In this document: in pieces, positions 22,541 through 33,474 of the stretch
How the letters are laid out: each line of letters starts with the position of its first letter
How positions within the stretch are numbered: the first letter of the stretch is position 1
NCBI GenBank assembly: GCA_013115135.1
Contig: JABANP010000252.1
Coordinates: 1-64,000, forward strand
DNA length: 64,000 bases
Direction of reading: 5' to 3'
DNA from: Perkinsus olseni
Lineage: Eukaryota; Perkinsozoa; Perkinsida; Perkinsidae
Position numbers and translations under genes: made by a program
Notes under the pieces: model-generated
What the model was told of the DNA's origin: nothing
Databases searched by the model: none
The model's input: the letters and a program-made list of their open reading frames with translations, nothing else

Positions 22541-23838
22541 CTACAAGCTTTGGCGTGACGGGTATGGTACCCACCCATGTACCCTGCTGGACGAGTGCTT
22601 TGCTCTGCATCCAGGCTTCCCTCGGAGGGCCACTGCCTCTGCTGGTTCTAGGGATACCTGTACCAGCTTACCCTTGTCCTTCGGCCGGTCATCTCGCAGC
22701 ATGATCTTAGCGGCTCTGGTGGCCACCCCAAGGCAGTCCAAGACGACCAGGTCCCTCGATAGCACCACCATAGGGCCAAGAGTCTCGTCAGCCACTTCTA
22801 ATACGAACCATATCATCGGCTCGGGAAGCATCTGGCTGGCTAAGGAGGCTCTGGAGTAACCGCGTATCGGCTCCTCAAGGCATAGCTTGGGAATCACAAC
22901 ATATGACCCGCCGTCATCATCGAAATCGCTGATGCTGTCGGCACACAAACCGATGGAAGTCGCAGCCTCTCGAGTGCTGGGGATGGTTGATTTCCCACAG
23001 CAGCTGCAGGCTGATAGAAGCAGGTGGGACTCGTGGAGCATTACAGTCGTTTCGGATACAAAAAGGCGGCCCTGGAGGCGGGTCCAGATTTCAGTTTCGG
23101 TAACAGATTGCCGCATGCCAGTGTGGTGGCAGTCATCCCGCTCACACTCGGCGAGGAGAGGTCCACACTCCTCGCAAGCTTTTATCTCCGATCCCAACTG
23201 ATAGAGACAGGCAAAAATAATCGAATCATTTCAAGTTGCTGAGCTCACCTGCCAAACGACACTAGGGACTGCGCATACCTGCAGACTCCCAACATCAACC
23301 AGCTCCGCACCGCAAGAAGCACACGTCAAGATGGCCGTGGCGAGAGGAGGCTTCGACCAGTCCTCCACGAGGGCGCCTAGGAACCGTGACCCTATAGCGC
23401 TGGCAGAGGCAGAGGTGTTACTTTGGTAAGAGTCTGGCAGTTCCAATCTTTGTGAAGGCTATCGGCAGAGTCATCGTCGCTTTGTCTCGGCTTATGGTGA
23501 GGCCTTTAACAGCCGATAGGCAGCTACCCCGTCCGAAGTCAATAACTAACTCCTCGATAGAAGGAGATAGCGATATGCTCAGGACTCCGCTGCTGAACTT
23601 AACCTATTTAAAGAGAGTCATGGAGGTGTTATTAATGATGCTATCACCTTCACATCAGCATCATCAATATCAAAACCAGCCGGTGTGGTTATTAATACTC
23701 TGGCGAGCTTCAGAGTCCGTTCAATCTCAACGCGATAGCTGACACTGGCCTTCAGAGCTCGAGTCAGAACGAGCCCACTCCGCTCCTCAGTAGCCGCTGA
23801 GCCTGGATTCTATTGCCTCCGTCGCTGCTGATGCCATG
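22541..23838 (-). CDS. UBE3D/HECT_2-like E2-binding protein
   Basis: Minus-strand gene with exons around 23740-23630, 23610-23430, 23400-23270 and 23197-22541. The N-terminal part is beta-rich (SYRVEIERTLKLARVLI; SIEELVIDFGRGSCLS; TMTLPIAFTKIGTARLL). Then come ILTCASCGAELVDVGSLQ, a Cys/His stretch CEECGPLLAECERDDCHHTG, GRLFVSETTVMLHESHLLL, SACSCCGKS, and a C-terminal region with PMIWFVLEVADETLGPMVVL. This order (beta domain, CxxC, C/H pair, F-V-x-E-x-x, second CxxC, C-terminal strand) resembles UBE3D-type E3 ligases that bind E2 enzymes. Family assignment is by pattern only. The start near 23838 (MASAATEAIESRLSGY) is tentative. Confidence 0.45.
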
Positions 23839-23992
23839 ATTTGAAGGCAATGCTGTTCCCGTATGATAAGAATCAAGATCTTGTTCACGCGTCCAACGGT
23901 AAATTCGACGCCCCTGGCAGAACTACTGGATTAACACAAGATTTTCTGAAAGTGAGCCGTTGATAATAAATCTGTGGTTATTCGAAACTGAA

Positions 23993-24291
23993 TCAGTTGT
24001 TGCTGCGAACAAAAACGCCACTGCTCCAGACGTAGAAGAGGAGGAGTATCCCTCCCAAACTCTGGACATTGCTCATCATCTTCTTCGATGTCTTATCCTG
24101 CGGGATGAGAGACTCCGGTATCGGCAGTACTTCTACGCACAGGAATATGACAACGCCGGAGAGCGAGAAGAGCGCCAGTGGGATGCAATGCAACATGTAG
24201 TAGGCCACCTGAGAAGCACGCGCGGTGAAGTGGCCAGAAGACGAGGATTCATGATATTAGCGGCACTTCTGTCGTCCTGGCTTCGAGCCAT
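23993..24291 (-). CDS. Small membrane protein, unrecognised
   Basis: Minus-strand coding segment ending at 23993 with two hydrophobic stretches, YYMLHCIPLALFSLSGVVIF and LGGILLLFYVWSSGVFV, separated by about 30 polar residues. A possible start MARSQDDRSA lies at 24291, joined by a short intron I could not fix. Size, membrane topology and position between two minus-strand genes make a real gene likely, but I do not recognise the family. The overlapping plus-strand frame is probably its shadow. Confidence 0.4.
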
Positions 24292-24548
24292 ATTTAGGCG
24301 CGAAGATATTCGGAGACTGTTGGACTAACGTCATAACAAATAGCCACAACTTTCAACCAAGTGGGGTGTGAAGGAGGAGATGAGAGGAGTGTGAAGCTGG
24401 GTACAAATTTTGTTGATTTACCTCTTACTGTGGCGGCATGCTGGAACCACACGCGATAAACTCCGTTACTACGGCATGTGTATTCCTCCCGAGTAGTATC
24501 ACTGCGAGCAATATCGATCTAGTGACTACAGAAGCCGAGCCGAGTTAG

Positions 24549-25730
24549 TCAGCAGCAAGAGACTTGGGGATTCCTCGGGATTGTGGTATGAGCATGACCT
24601 AGTGCCTCCATGAACTTCCCATCCCGTTGACGGCCTTTAAATGGTCCAAGATACGTCGTAGGGGGACCGCGAGCCCCTCGCTTATTCACTCCAAGAAGGT
24701 TACCACACGAAATGTCAGCAATATTCCAGGCGCGGTCTACAGCATCAACGATGAGGCTCCACAGGTTGAAGAACCCTACGTCCAATCACGCACAGAATGT
24801 GTAGACATACTTAGCAGCATTCAAGGAGTACACCCGACCCGCCTGATCTCGCCCAGTTACTACCGCTGCCTCCTGCTGATGTGAGAGTGAGGACCAATAC
24901 GCAAGACCAACTGTGGCCAACTTTGACAGCAAGCGTCCTCTTGTCCGTCTTAGCATCATCATACATATCCATGATCTCAAACCATATATGAGTTCGCCAC
25001 AGCATGCACAAGTGGAAGAGCCAAGAACCTATAATGAAGATGTGGAAGAGCCAACTTCCGCGCCGAGCTTACCGAGAGGCGGCAAGGGTAGGTTGTTGAG
25101 TTTGCAGCTGAGGATTGGAACGAGAAAGTTGCCAGCAGCCATGCAAGGCAGCTCCCACGGCCCTCTCCTAGAGAGGATGAGAGGCCGCCTGTTGTACGCC
25201 ACATTCACCAATAATGCCAACAACAACCACGTAATATACCAGACCCATTCGCCGGTCAGAGCGGCCATCAATATGATTGGCAAGCCGTTGGTGAGCATGA
25301 TTATGCTGGGGACCTCCGATAACTGCTGTTTGGTCGCCTTAGCACCGTACATGTAGTTGTTCTTCCGGTCGTTTATAGCGTCCACGTCTAAGTCTGCCAT
25401 ATCGTTCATACCATAGACCATGAGGTTGAGAGGTAGGATACAATAGACCAGTCCTAGCCAGAACTTGAAGCTCCCAGCAAGCTCACCATGACCACCGGTG
25501 GGCCACATGTAGAGCCATACGTAAACTAGCCATAGTCCTGGACGGGATATCTTCAGTAGGGTTTTTAGATCCATCGTTTGGAACGGTTTCACGAGAAGGG
25601 ATGCCATTTTGTCAGAGAAAAGACGATAGATGATCCCGTTCAATACAGGACTGACAGGAACGGTATCAGGATATGGTCTCGCGTCGTGGGTGTAGAATGA
25701 GCGCACAATTTTTACACCCGCCAGTGACAA
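24549..25730 (-). CDS. UbiA-family prenyltransferase
   Basis: Integral-membrane enzyme that transfers a prenyl chain to an acceptor; the substrate is not evident. The first Asp-rich motif is NDMADLDVDAINDRK (residues 109-123 from the start at 25730). The second, EIMDMYDDAKTDKRTLAVKV, is recovered after removing a 44-nt GT-AG intron (25029-25072), which joins ...LPPLG to SWLFHLCMLW in frame. Both Mg-diphosphate motifs are thus present. Several hydrophobic helices lie between them, for example WYITWLLLALLVNVAYN. The first motif is closest to the YGVNDxxDxExD type seen in lycopene-elongase/DGGGP-like members. Exons after about 24900 are uncertain; an internal Met at 25606 is an alternative start. 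Confidence 0.8.
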
Positions 25731-25992
25731 TCACTGTCCATTCAGTCAGTGGTAGTAGGTGTATCGACCCCTTCATTACGAGAATGAACAGTGCAGCAGA
25801 GTTATTACAGCCTCGTTCCTCTCACGATTCGTCCGAACGGACGGGACGCGACGTTAAAAGCGAACGCCATATTGATCGATCCACTCAGTGCCGTATCGTG
25901 CATGATGGACATGTGGGAGATGTCTGTGCCCTCGACTGTACCGTGAAGTATGTTTATTATTTAGTTGGATTGGTTCTCCTTTTCTCCACACC
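25731..25992. promoter_or_regulatory. Divergent intergenic region between UbiA and TRM112 genes
   Basis: About 260 bp separates the start of the minus-strand UbiA gene from the start of TRM112 on the plus strand. It must hold upstream control sequence for both strand blocks. I see no TATA box or other element I can name. Confidence 0.5.
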
Positions 25993-26542
25993 ATGCGGCT
26001 GCTCACACACAATCTAATGATGTGCAATAGGAAGCAGTGCTCGGGAGGCTATCCACTTCGTATATGCCCCAAGGAACAGCAGCAGGACGTTGGGATGAGG
26101 GACTCCGAGGACGAGAGCTCACCAGAGGCTGAGCAAGTAGTAGCCGGGCACTGGCAAAGCTAGGGTGATTTCGGGTTGTGTAGGAGCGTCCAGCATTCAA
26201 GGTGGAAGAGTCAGACTTCAACCCGGACTTTATTCGACATATGCTGGACAAGCTTGAATGGGATGCTCTGGTGGCTACTCTGCCGCAGTGCCAAGGGCTC
26301 ACACAGTCCCTGCCGCCTAGCTACACGGAAAGCGATAAGGATGACGAAAACTTCCTCAAGGTAGTACCTGTGAGAGCATCGTCCTTGTTGCGGTGAACGA
26401 ATGGTACTCCGTCCAGGCTGTCCACGACGTAATAATAGACTATCACATTTTGGAGGCTGATCTCAAGTGCCCGAAGTGCGATAGAATCTACCCCATCACT
26501 AAGGGCATTCCCAACATGCTCCTGCAAGATGATGAGGTATAG
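25993..26542 (+). CDS. TRM112: TRM112-like methyltransferase activator
   Basis: TRM112 is the small zinc-binding partner that stabilises several methyltransferases acting on tRNA, rRNA and release factor eRF1. Three exons, 25993-26088, 26184-26360 and 26417-26542, are all phase 0 and encode 132 residues, the usual length. The start MRLLTHNLMMCN matches the family's MKLLTHNLL. The middle exon gives FNPDFIRHMLDKLEWDALV, and the C-terminal exon gives DLKCPKCDRIYPITKGIPNM. The zinc-site CPKC is visible, with a third Cys near residue 15. The first intron begins GT and ends TAG. It is the first gene of the long plus-strand block. Confidence 0.9.
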
Positions 26543-26664
26543 GCCGAAGAGCTGTAAAGTGTTTCCCTATCTCCGTCACCTTTCCTACTGGTACTGTAGT
26601 AATAACGTTTACCACCTTATACGTCTTGAGTTGGTTCATCCCGTGGCCCGTTAATAGGGTGATG

Positions 26665-29600
26665 CAGATGTATTGCTGTAATGTCATCAGGAGGGTGGAG
26701 TAGACTTAGAACGATCAATCGCAGGCATTCGGTTCACGGCGCAACATCGACCTCGACCAGACGGGTAGGTCAGGAGATGAGCTCAAGGTTGCGATGGCGC
26801 TTGCTAGGACGAGGAAGATGCGGCTAGAGATGATTTCATGAGGTCTATGAGGGCAGGAGAGGTTGTAGTACATGCTGTGTCCGTGGCGCTCTTCCAAACT
26901 ATGCGTGTCTTCAAAGTAATGGGGCGCTATGGGTAGGACATTTGTAGTCGCGTGAGGGGTCTATTGTTCTTAGGCTGATCCAGACAAGTCTACGGATAAC
27001 TCCGAGGGCCCGGCTGATCATGCTGCTGCCAAGAGACGCTCATCCGAGGACACAGTGAGTGAGGGTGCTCTACACGTGGCAGGATGGGTTGCTGATTTGG
27101 GAGATGACTCAGCGGCTTCGATGATTGTCCTTCCAGATGACTCGAGTCAGGGCAGTCCTAACCGAGCTCGAGTCCCAATTGTTGCAGGCGTGCTGGGTAA
27201 GGGCGTGTAATTGAGGATCTCTATTGCAAGGGTTGTCGCCCTTTTGCAGGCGCGCTTCCACCAGAGTCAACAGGATTTGTTGCATGCACAGCGGACTATC
27301 CGGGAGCTCAACGAAAAGATTGAAGCGCAGCGTGTGAACTACATGAAGGTAGCAGTTGGTCTCGCCTCCTATCGGAGGTACCTCACTTCTTCTCCCCGTG
27401 GGCATTTGGCCGAAATAAGGCAGTTCTCGTGACACTGAGTGTGCTCGGTGTCTAATGGGCTGGTAGTTCTATGCGTTCTGACGACCCGCTTCGGCACTCT
27501 TCTACTGTGATTGATCTGGTGAGAAAATGAGAGCAAGTGTGCTGTAGGAGGTGACCTCTTTGAGAGGGCGGCAGCGAACACTGGACGACGATGTGGTCCA
27601 AGCTCTAGGGGGAGGGGACGAAGAGAAAATTGTTACCGAAGCGGAGGACGACGATGGAACAATGTTTTTCGGTATGGTGGGCTCCTGCATGTGAGTGAAC
27701 TGATGTGATATTGTGATTGGGCTGTAGATCTGACTGGCGGCATGGCCGAGAGGGAAAAAGAAACAATAAGGATAGTCGTACGTGACAGAGTGGAGCATAT
27801 TCTGTCGAAGTTGCCGCGGCGGAAGGTAAGCTATTCGACCACGTCGTTCCCAACGCTCCGGTCAGGAGGACCAGAAAAGGATCGCTAGTCTGGAGGCTGA
27901 CATCACCGCTGCTCGTAGAGAAGCCGCCGATGCTCGGACAGCGCTTGAGGAGGCTCAGGCGGAGCTGGGACAGGCCAGGGTAGCTATTTCCTCCTCGGGC
28001 GTCTTGGCGGAGTTATCTATGCTTCAGGAGAGGGCAAGGGAGAAAGGGGATCGTGTGCACTCGGCTGCATGCCAGACTTGTGTGGGCACGGGCTCTCTCG
28101 TTTCCTCGAGCATGCTCAGGTGACGTTCTTCAGATGAGCGCAAGTCATATGATGTTGCTCCGAGGAGAGACCGAGGCAGGCTGTACACGAACAGGTTGTG
28201 CAACCGCAGGCTCGGAGCCTGACGAGGTAGGCGCGGCAGCAACGAAAGGGAGCTTGGGTCCCCAGTGCTCCGAATGTGCCTTTGTTGTAGGTGAAAACCC
28301 TACGGCAGCGCGTCGCTGAGTTGGAAGATGCCCTTGGGGGCACATGGGTTGGGTGCTTCCATGGGGTAAGAGGCAGCCTACTTTTCGTTACTGTAGGAGC
28401 TTTCATCGTAGTAGGGTTGTGAAGAGGGGGGAGAGGTTCGGGCAGTTGGGGAGAAGGGAGAGCACTTTGATGGAGCAATCCGGTACTGCAATGCTGAGGC
28501 TTGTCGAGCGTTTTGCTGATGAATACGGTTGTACCTGCGATGGTTGGAAACAGTGGCTGCAGGTGATCCGAGGAGCGCCCGTCGTCGACGTCTGAAGCAT
28601 TCGTCTGCGGAGGTCTCGTGCCCCGCGAGAGAAGGCTGCCCGGTCACGAGGGCTGTATTCCGGCGGCTGTATCGGGACGCCTTCGAACGAGTGGAACGAT
28701 TGGAGGACCTAAAGCTGGATATTGATCATGTGATAGGGGAAGAAGCGATGGAGGTAGCCATCGGAGCTGAGGGAGGGGCCTCTTACCATCCTGAGTGGCA
28801 GGTGCTCCGTCAGCAGAGGCTGGTGTATCGCGGCACTCCAGCTGAGATTGCCAGAATCATCGAGGGGAGGAGGTGGGGGAATCTGGCTGAGCCATGAGGG
28901 TGTGATTCTGTCGGCTCAGAGGAGAACAACCTGTGTCGGAGGTGGATGCTGTGCTGGGTACCACTGATCACGGCAATTATTCCTGGCCTCCGAAGGAACT
29001 CAAGAGCGTTGCAAAAGGACAGAAGAGCGCTGACGGGTGGCAGCCTTGTGATGACGGGTAGGGAGGGGATGTGTGCTGCTGGGCGAGCGCCGGAGGGGCC
29101 TTCTTTCGTTGAGAGTCGACCAGTGAGGACGCCGCCCTCTCACTATCTATCGGCAGTATGCTCTGGCTGGCTTATTCAGGCTGATGTTCAAGCGTTTTGT
29201 CGAAGGGCAACGGTTGCTGCGGCAGATAGCACAGCGGCAGGAGGTGCTCACCTACTCGGCTGCCGTCTTCGAGACACCCGCTGAGGTCCTTGCCCCGGAC
29301 GAGGATCCCCACTTAAAGCACCTGAGAGGCTCCTTAGACTTCCAACTGCGGCAGGTAGCTGATCTTCGCTCGTCTGGTTCTACTCTCGCCGTGGTATTCA
29401 GCTGGGGGACTCTGCTTTCGGGGGATTCGCTGAGGGTGGGGGCAGGGAGGAAGAGGACCAAGAAGGATGTGGAGAAGTCCTTAGAACTCACTTCGCTTGA
29501 GAAGCAGCATAAGCATGTAAGCTTCGCCGACCGTGCTTGTTGGTGGACTCGGCGATGGTCAGAAACGATCTAGGGAGCGAGCTCGGCGCGGGCGGCAGGT

Positions 29601-29679
29601 CCTGGAAGCAGCCCTTGGCCTCACCGGGTATGACGATGACTGTGCTCAGGAGGACAACATCGGTGTGGGCGCTGAGTGA
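26665..29679 (+). CDS. Multi-exon coiled-coil protein, unrecognised
   Basis: Plus-strand exons with strong Glu/Arg/Gln/Leu heptad character run from about 26700 to a stop near 29679. Examples are DELKVAMALARTRKMRLE (near 26780), HQSQQDLLHAQRTIRELNEK (near 27260), RIASLEADITAARREAADAR (near 27880), LRQRVAELEDALGG (near 28300), VERLEDLKLDIDHVIGEEAM (near 28690), FKRFVEGQRLLRQIAQRQEV (near 29190) and RSRERARRGRQVLEAALGL (near 29570). A CQTCVGTGS motif (near 28075) resembles half of a zinc-knuckle. I cannot name a family; cytoskeletal or flagellar coiled-coil proteins are plausible. Exon joins and the start are not fixed. Confidence 0.5.
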
Positions 29680-30161
29680 GATCCGATCACATCGAACACT
29701 GGGTGAATGGAGCTGGTCGATACAAGGATGTCTTTTCGGTTCAGATGGGGTACCACGTCATTACCATTGCTTAATGCGGGCCATAAGAAGCCACAGATGG
29801 CCGCCAGGCGGAGGCCGCGCGTGCTTCTCTGAGCGGCCGTATGATCCTGCGCGAGCCCAAACTGGACACCCGCGACCTGTGTCAATCTATGGTGACCGTA
29901 TAAGTGATGTAGAGTCTAAAGGAACTAATACGCATGCTACTGCATTGAAGGCTTAGTCCGTGTTACAGCTTATACGCCTTGCGTGGTAGTTGCCTGATCA
30001 ATCAGGGTGGCCGCGGTAGTAGTAGGAGTCTGGTCCGTCACATGCACCTCGGCTTCGGAACCAGGGGCTCGCGAAGTTCTCATATTGTTGGGTCCTGCCG
30101 AGTTGTGAGGTTACTGTATATTCCGCGATAGTCTTTCGGTTCTCGGACACAGTGCAAGGCG
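29680..30161. other. Intergenic; nothing recognised
   Basis: Between the coiled-coil gene and TM9SF. Open frames are short and unsupported. Confidence 0.4.
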
Positions 30162-33100
30162 ATGGCTCCTGAGTCCAGGATAAGACTGCCATCCTGTCGC
30201 TCTTTGCTCACCCTGGTGCTGCTTCTGGCAATATCAGTGACGTTGAGTGTGGGTGAAGAGGCTGAGTATGCTAATGGAGCGGAGATCATAGTATGGATGG
30301 ACAAGGGTGAGAGGGGGGCAATAGGCATGCTTTGTGACCTATCGGGTCTTGCATAGCCATTTCGAACATGTGCCCGGTCCCCTTCTTATTCTCTTCGTCT
30401 CGTATCGTGAGCATGGTGTTTCAGTTGGTCCGTATAACAATCCGCATGAGACCTACCCTTACACGAAGCTGGGGTTATGTGAGGTGGGTGATGATAAAGA
30501 AAGCAACAAGGGGGACCTCAGTATTGGAGAGGAGCTCGAAGGGCACGATTTTGTGGAGAATCCCTTCTTAGAGATCAAATTCGGCAGTAAGTTCAATTTC
30601 GTGGCGCGCGACTTTTCGTAGGTCGGCAACCTTTCTCTCAGAGAACTTAGCCGAGAGCCCAACATGTAACATGGTATTGACTAAAGAGAAGGCTGCTCTA
30701 TTGAAGAGGGCCATCAAGGATAACTACTGGTGATACCCCTGCTTCTGGAGAACTAGCATCACTGAGCTCTGAAGTTCCTCCCAGCTTGGGTGTACACGAG
30801 TTCCCTGTCGTTGGCAGGTACGAAATGTACATCGATGATTTGCCGCTTTGGGCGTTCGTTGGTCAGCCGGGGAGTGGTGCTGAAGCCTTGCTCGAGGGAA
30901 GTGGAGGTACCTGAGTAGTGCTCCTCCCTGTGTTGTGACGTCGATTTTGTTGTTAGTGAGTCATCGTCCAGAGACGATATACACGAAGCGAGAATTTGTC
31001 ATTCAAAAGAACGGCGGGCAGGTAAGGGCTTTCATTGGTGTAGCCTAGGAGTCCCTGGTCGTAACCGCTGATTCTGGAAGACTGGATGAAAAATGCTTCT
31101 CCGCCAAATCTTCCCCGTGGTGCTCGAGAGGGAGTCTTGTCAAGGGCCTCCGATATTTGTATGCAACGAGGACTAAATCGCTGGGGAAAAATACTGGGAT
31201 TTGAGCAGAGTGTATCATCGTTGTTGTTGCTGGCAAGGGCGGTATCTGGTCAGGTTATCAGTGTCGATGTGGTCCCTGGCAACCCTATGCCGGTCGTGGA
31301 GGGCACACTGTTGCAGTTTACGTACTCTGTCGAGTGGCAGGATACTGACAAGGCTTACTCCGCTCGATTTGATAAGTACTTGGAGACTAACTTCTTCGAA
31401 CATAAGGTAACCACCATAACGGAGTCGTAACCAACTACGTTCCCTTAGTGACCGTGAAGGCTCTGATCGGCGTCCTGATGTACTCAGGTCCACTGGTTCT
31501 CTATAGTCAATTCCTTCATGCTCTGCCTCTTCCTTATTGCTGTTGTGACCATCATCCTTATGAAGACATTACGTAGGGATTTCACTAAGTATACTATGAC
31601 GGAGCAAGAGGAACTCGAGAACATAGACCGTGCTGGTAGGCATCTTCCATCGCGATGGCCTCCCCGGCTCATCCCGTACACAGCAATTGGGAATCTAACT
31701 ACTGTGTACGAGGGCCGTCATCAACCTCGTTACGATGAGATTTGCGGTCTGGTGATGCCTCAGCAGATACCTGTAATCAATCTCAATACGAAATTGAGTG
31801 ATAGTTTATCAGTGAAAGAAGACTGAGGGTCTCCGTAACTTTCTTTTTGCTGCATTGAGAACTCTACTCGCCGGAGGTTTTCGAGAGAAATAAAAATTCG
31901 TACATAGGTGGATGACTGCGAATTGGGGGCGAGGGAGGAGAGTTTACCAGTTGAACCGCTGTTCTGTCTCAGCTGATGACTCGGGCTGGAAGCAAGTGCA
32001 TGGGGATGTGTTCCGTCGTCCGCCCCACCTGATGCAGCTCTCCGTCTTGGTCAGTACAGGCGTTCACATTGCGGCAACGGTTGCATGTGTGCTCGTACTA
32101 GCCATCACCAACACGTAAGCCCCACAGCAGCCATCCGGTCATGCGCGGCATATTTGCTCTTTAGGTATTATCGCCAACGAGGCACGACCAGAGCCTCCGC
32201 CGTTCTCATGTACGTGCTGACTACGATGTTGGCGGGGTATGCTGGAGGACGGCTGTAAGTGTTCTATATCGGCTGTCGCCAGCGGGCGCCGAGCTGTCGT
32301 CCCAAACTTAGATACCGGCAGTTCGGTGGCAAGACGTGGAAGAAGGCGATGGTGTACCAAGTGCTTTTCCTGCCGGCCGTCCTCTGCCTCATGTTCATGA
32401 TTGTGAATACCACAGCATGGATCAAAGGCCTCACCTACGCTATGCCCTTCAAGACCATACTCCTGCTACTCATGGTCTTCCTTGCGGTAAGTTCACGGCT
32501 GGTCAGGGGGAATGTGGTTTTCGGAAATGAAGTAGCATCACTGTGACTGCCGAGCTCTATGGAATCAATCCAAGGACGAAGAAAATCTTGATGCCCGTGC
32601 TCGGGGCGGAGGGACGAAGACTGCGCTTCGTTAAGACAGCTTTCGCTATGTCTTTTGGGGAACACGCTGTGCCCTGTGAATCTCACTTTTTACGGATCCC
32701 TCGGCACTGCATCAGGTCTGCGTACCACTGCATATGATTGGAACCCTGTGGGGGAGACGCTCGGCCGCCGAGCGCAGCTTCCCTTGCCGAGTGCATCATC
32801 TGAAGAGGCCCATACCCGTCCAGCATCGCATTTTTTATCCCTGGCCTCATCTTAGGCGCAGGTGAGCATCTTCTAGCAGACACACCTCATAATACTCCCT
32901 GTCAGGTTTGGTGCCGTTCGGCTGCGTCTTCATCGAGATGTACTTCGTCTTTTCGAGCCTTTGGTCCTACAATAAGATATACTATGTCTACGGGTTCATG
33001 CTGGCCATTCTAGGGCTGCTCACAATGGTGCTGGTCTGTGTATCAATCACGTGCGTCTACCTTCTCCTCAATAATGAAGACTATCGTTGGCAGTGGATGA

Positions 33101-33318
33101 GCTTCCTCTGTAGCTCGAGTATCGGTATTTACATAGCCCTTTATTCGATATACTATTACCATCATTCGACCCACATGTCGGGCATCTCGCAGTGGCTGTA
33201 TTACGTTTGCACTAACACGTTCATTTGCCTCGGGATGACATTATTCTGCGGCACAGTGGGCTACTTGGGAGCTTGCAAGTTCGTCTTTGCGATATATCGC
33301 AACATCAAGTCTGACTGA
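30162..33318 (+). CDS. Transmembrane 9 superfamily protein (nonaspanin/EMP70)
   Basis: Endosome/Golgi-type nine-pass membrane protein. The signal peptide is LLTLVLLLAISVTLSVG after MAPESRIRLPSC. The lumenal domain shows VGPYNNPHETYPYTKLGLCE, LSIGEELEGHDFVENPFLEI, MYIDDLPLWAFVGQPG and FVIQKNGGQ. After a long lumenal part, GNPMPVVEGTLLQFTYSVEW leads to the first helix (WFSIVNSFMLCLFLIAVVTI). GWKQVHGDVFRRPP follows an intron of about 330 nt. The helical bundle includes GGKTWKKAMVYQVLFLP and VNLTFYGSLG, and the last exon (32908-33318) ends FVFAIYRNIKSD, matching the family C-terminus. All landmarks are in order; closest in type to TM9SF1. Confidence 0.9.
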
Positions 33319-33474
33319 GTTTGCTTTCGTCTCCAGCAAGTGATGGTGATGTTTATTTTTCAAATGATGCCCCATACTTGTTCAGCTGTTAAATAGGATC
33401 TTGAATTGGGGTTAGGTGAATCATGCGTCGCTTAGGAAGTACCGGGGCTTCGTCAACCACCCTGTCCCTCTCAA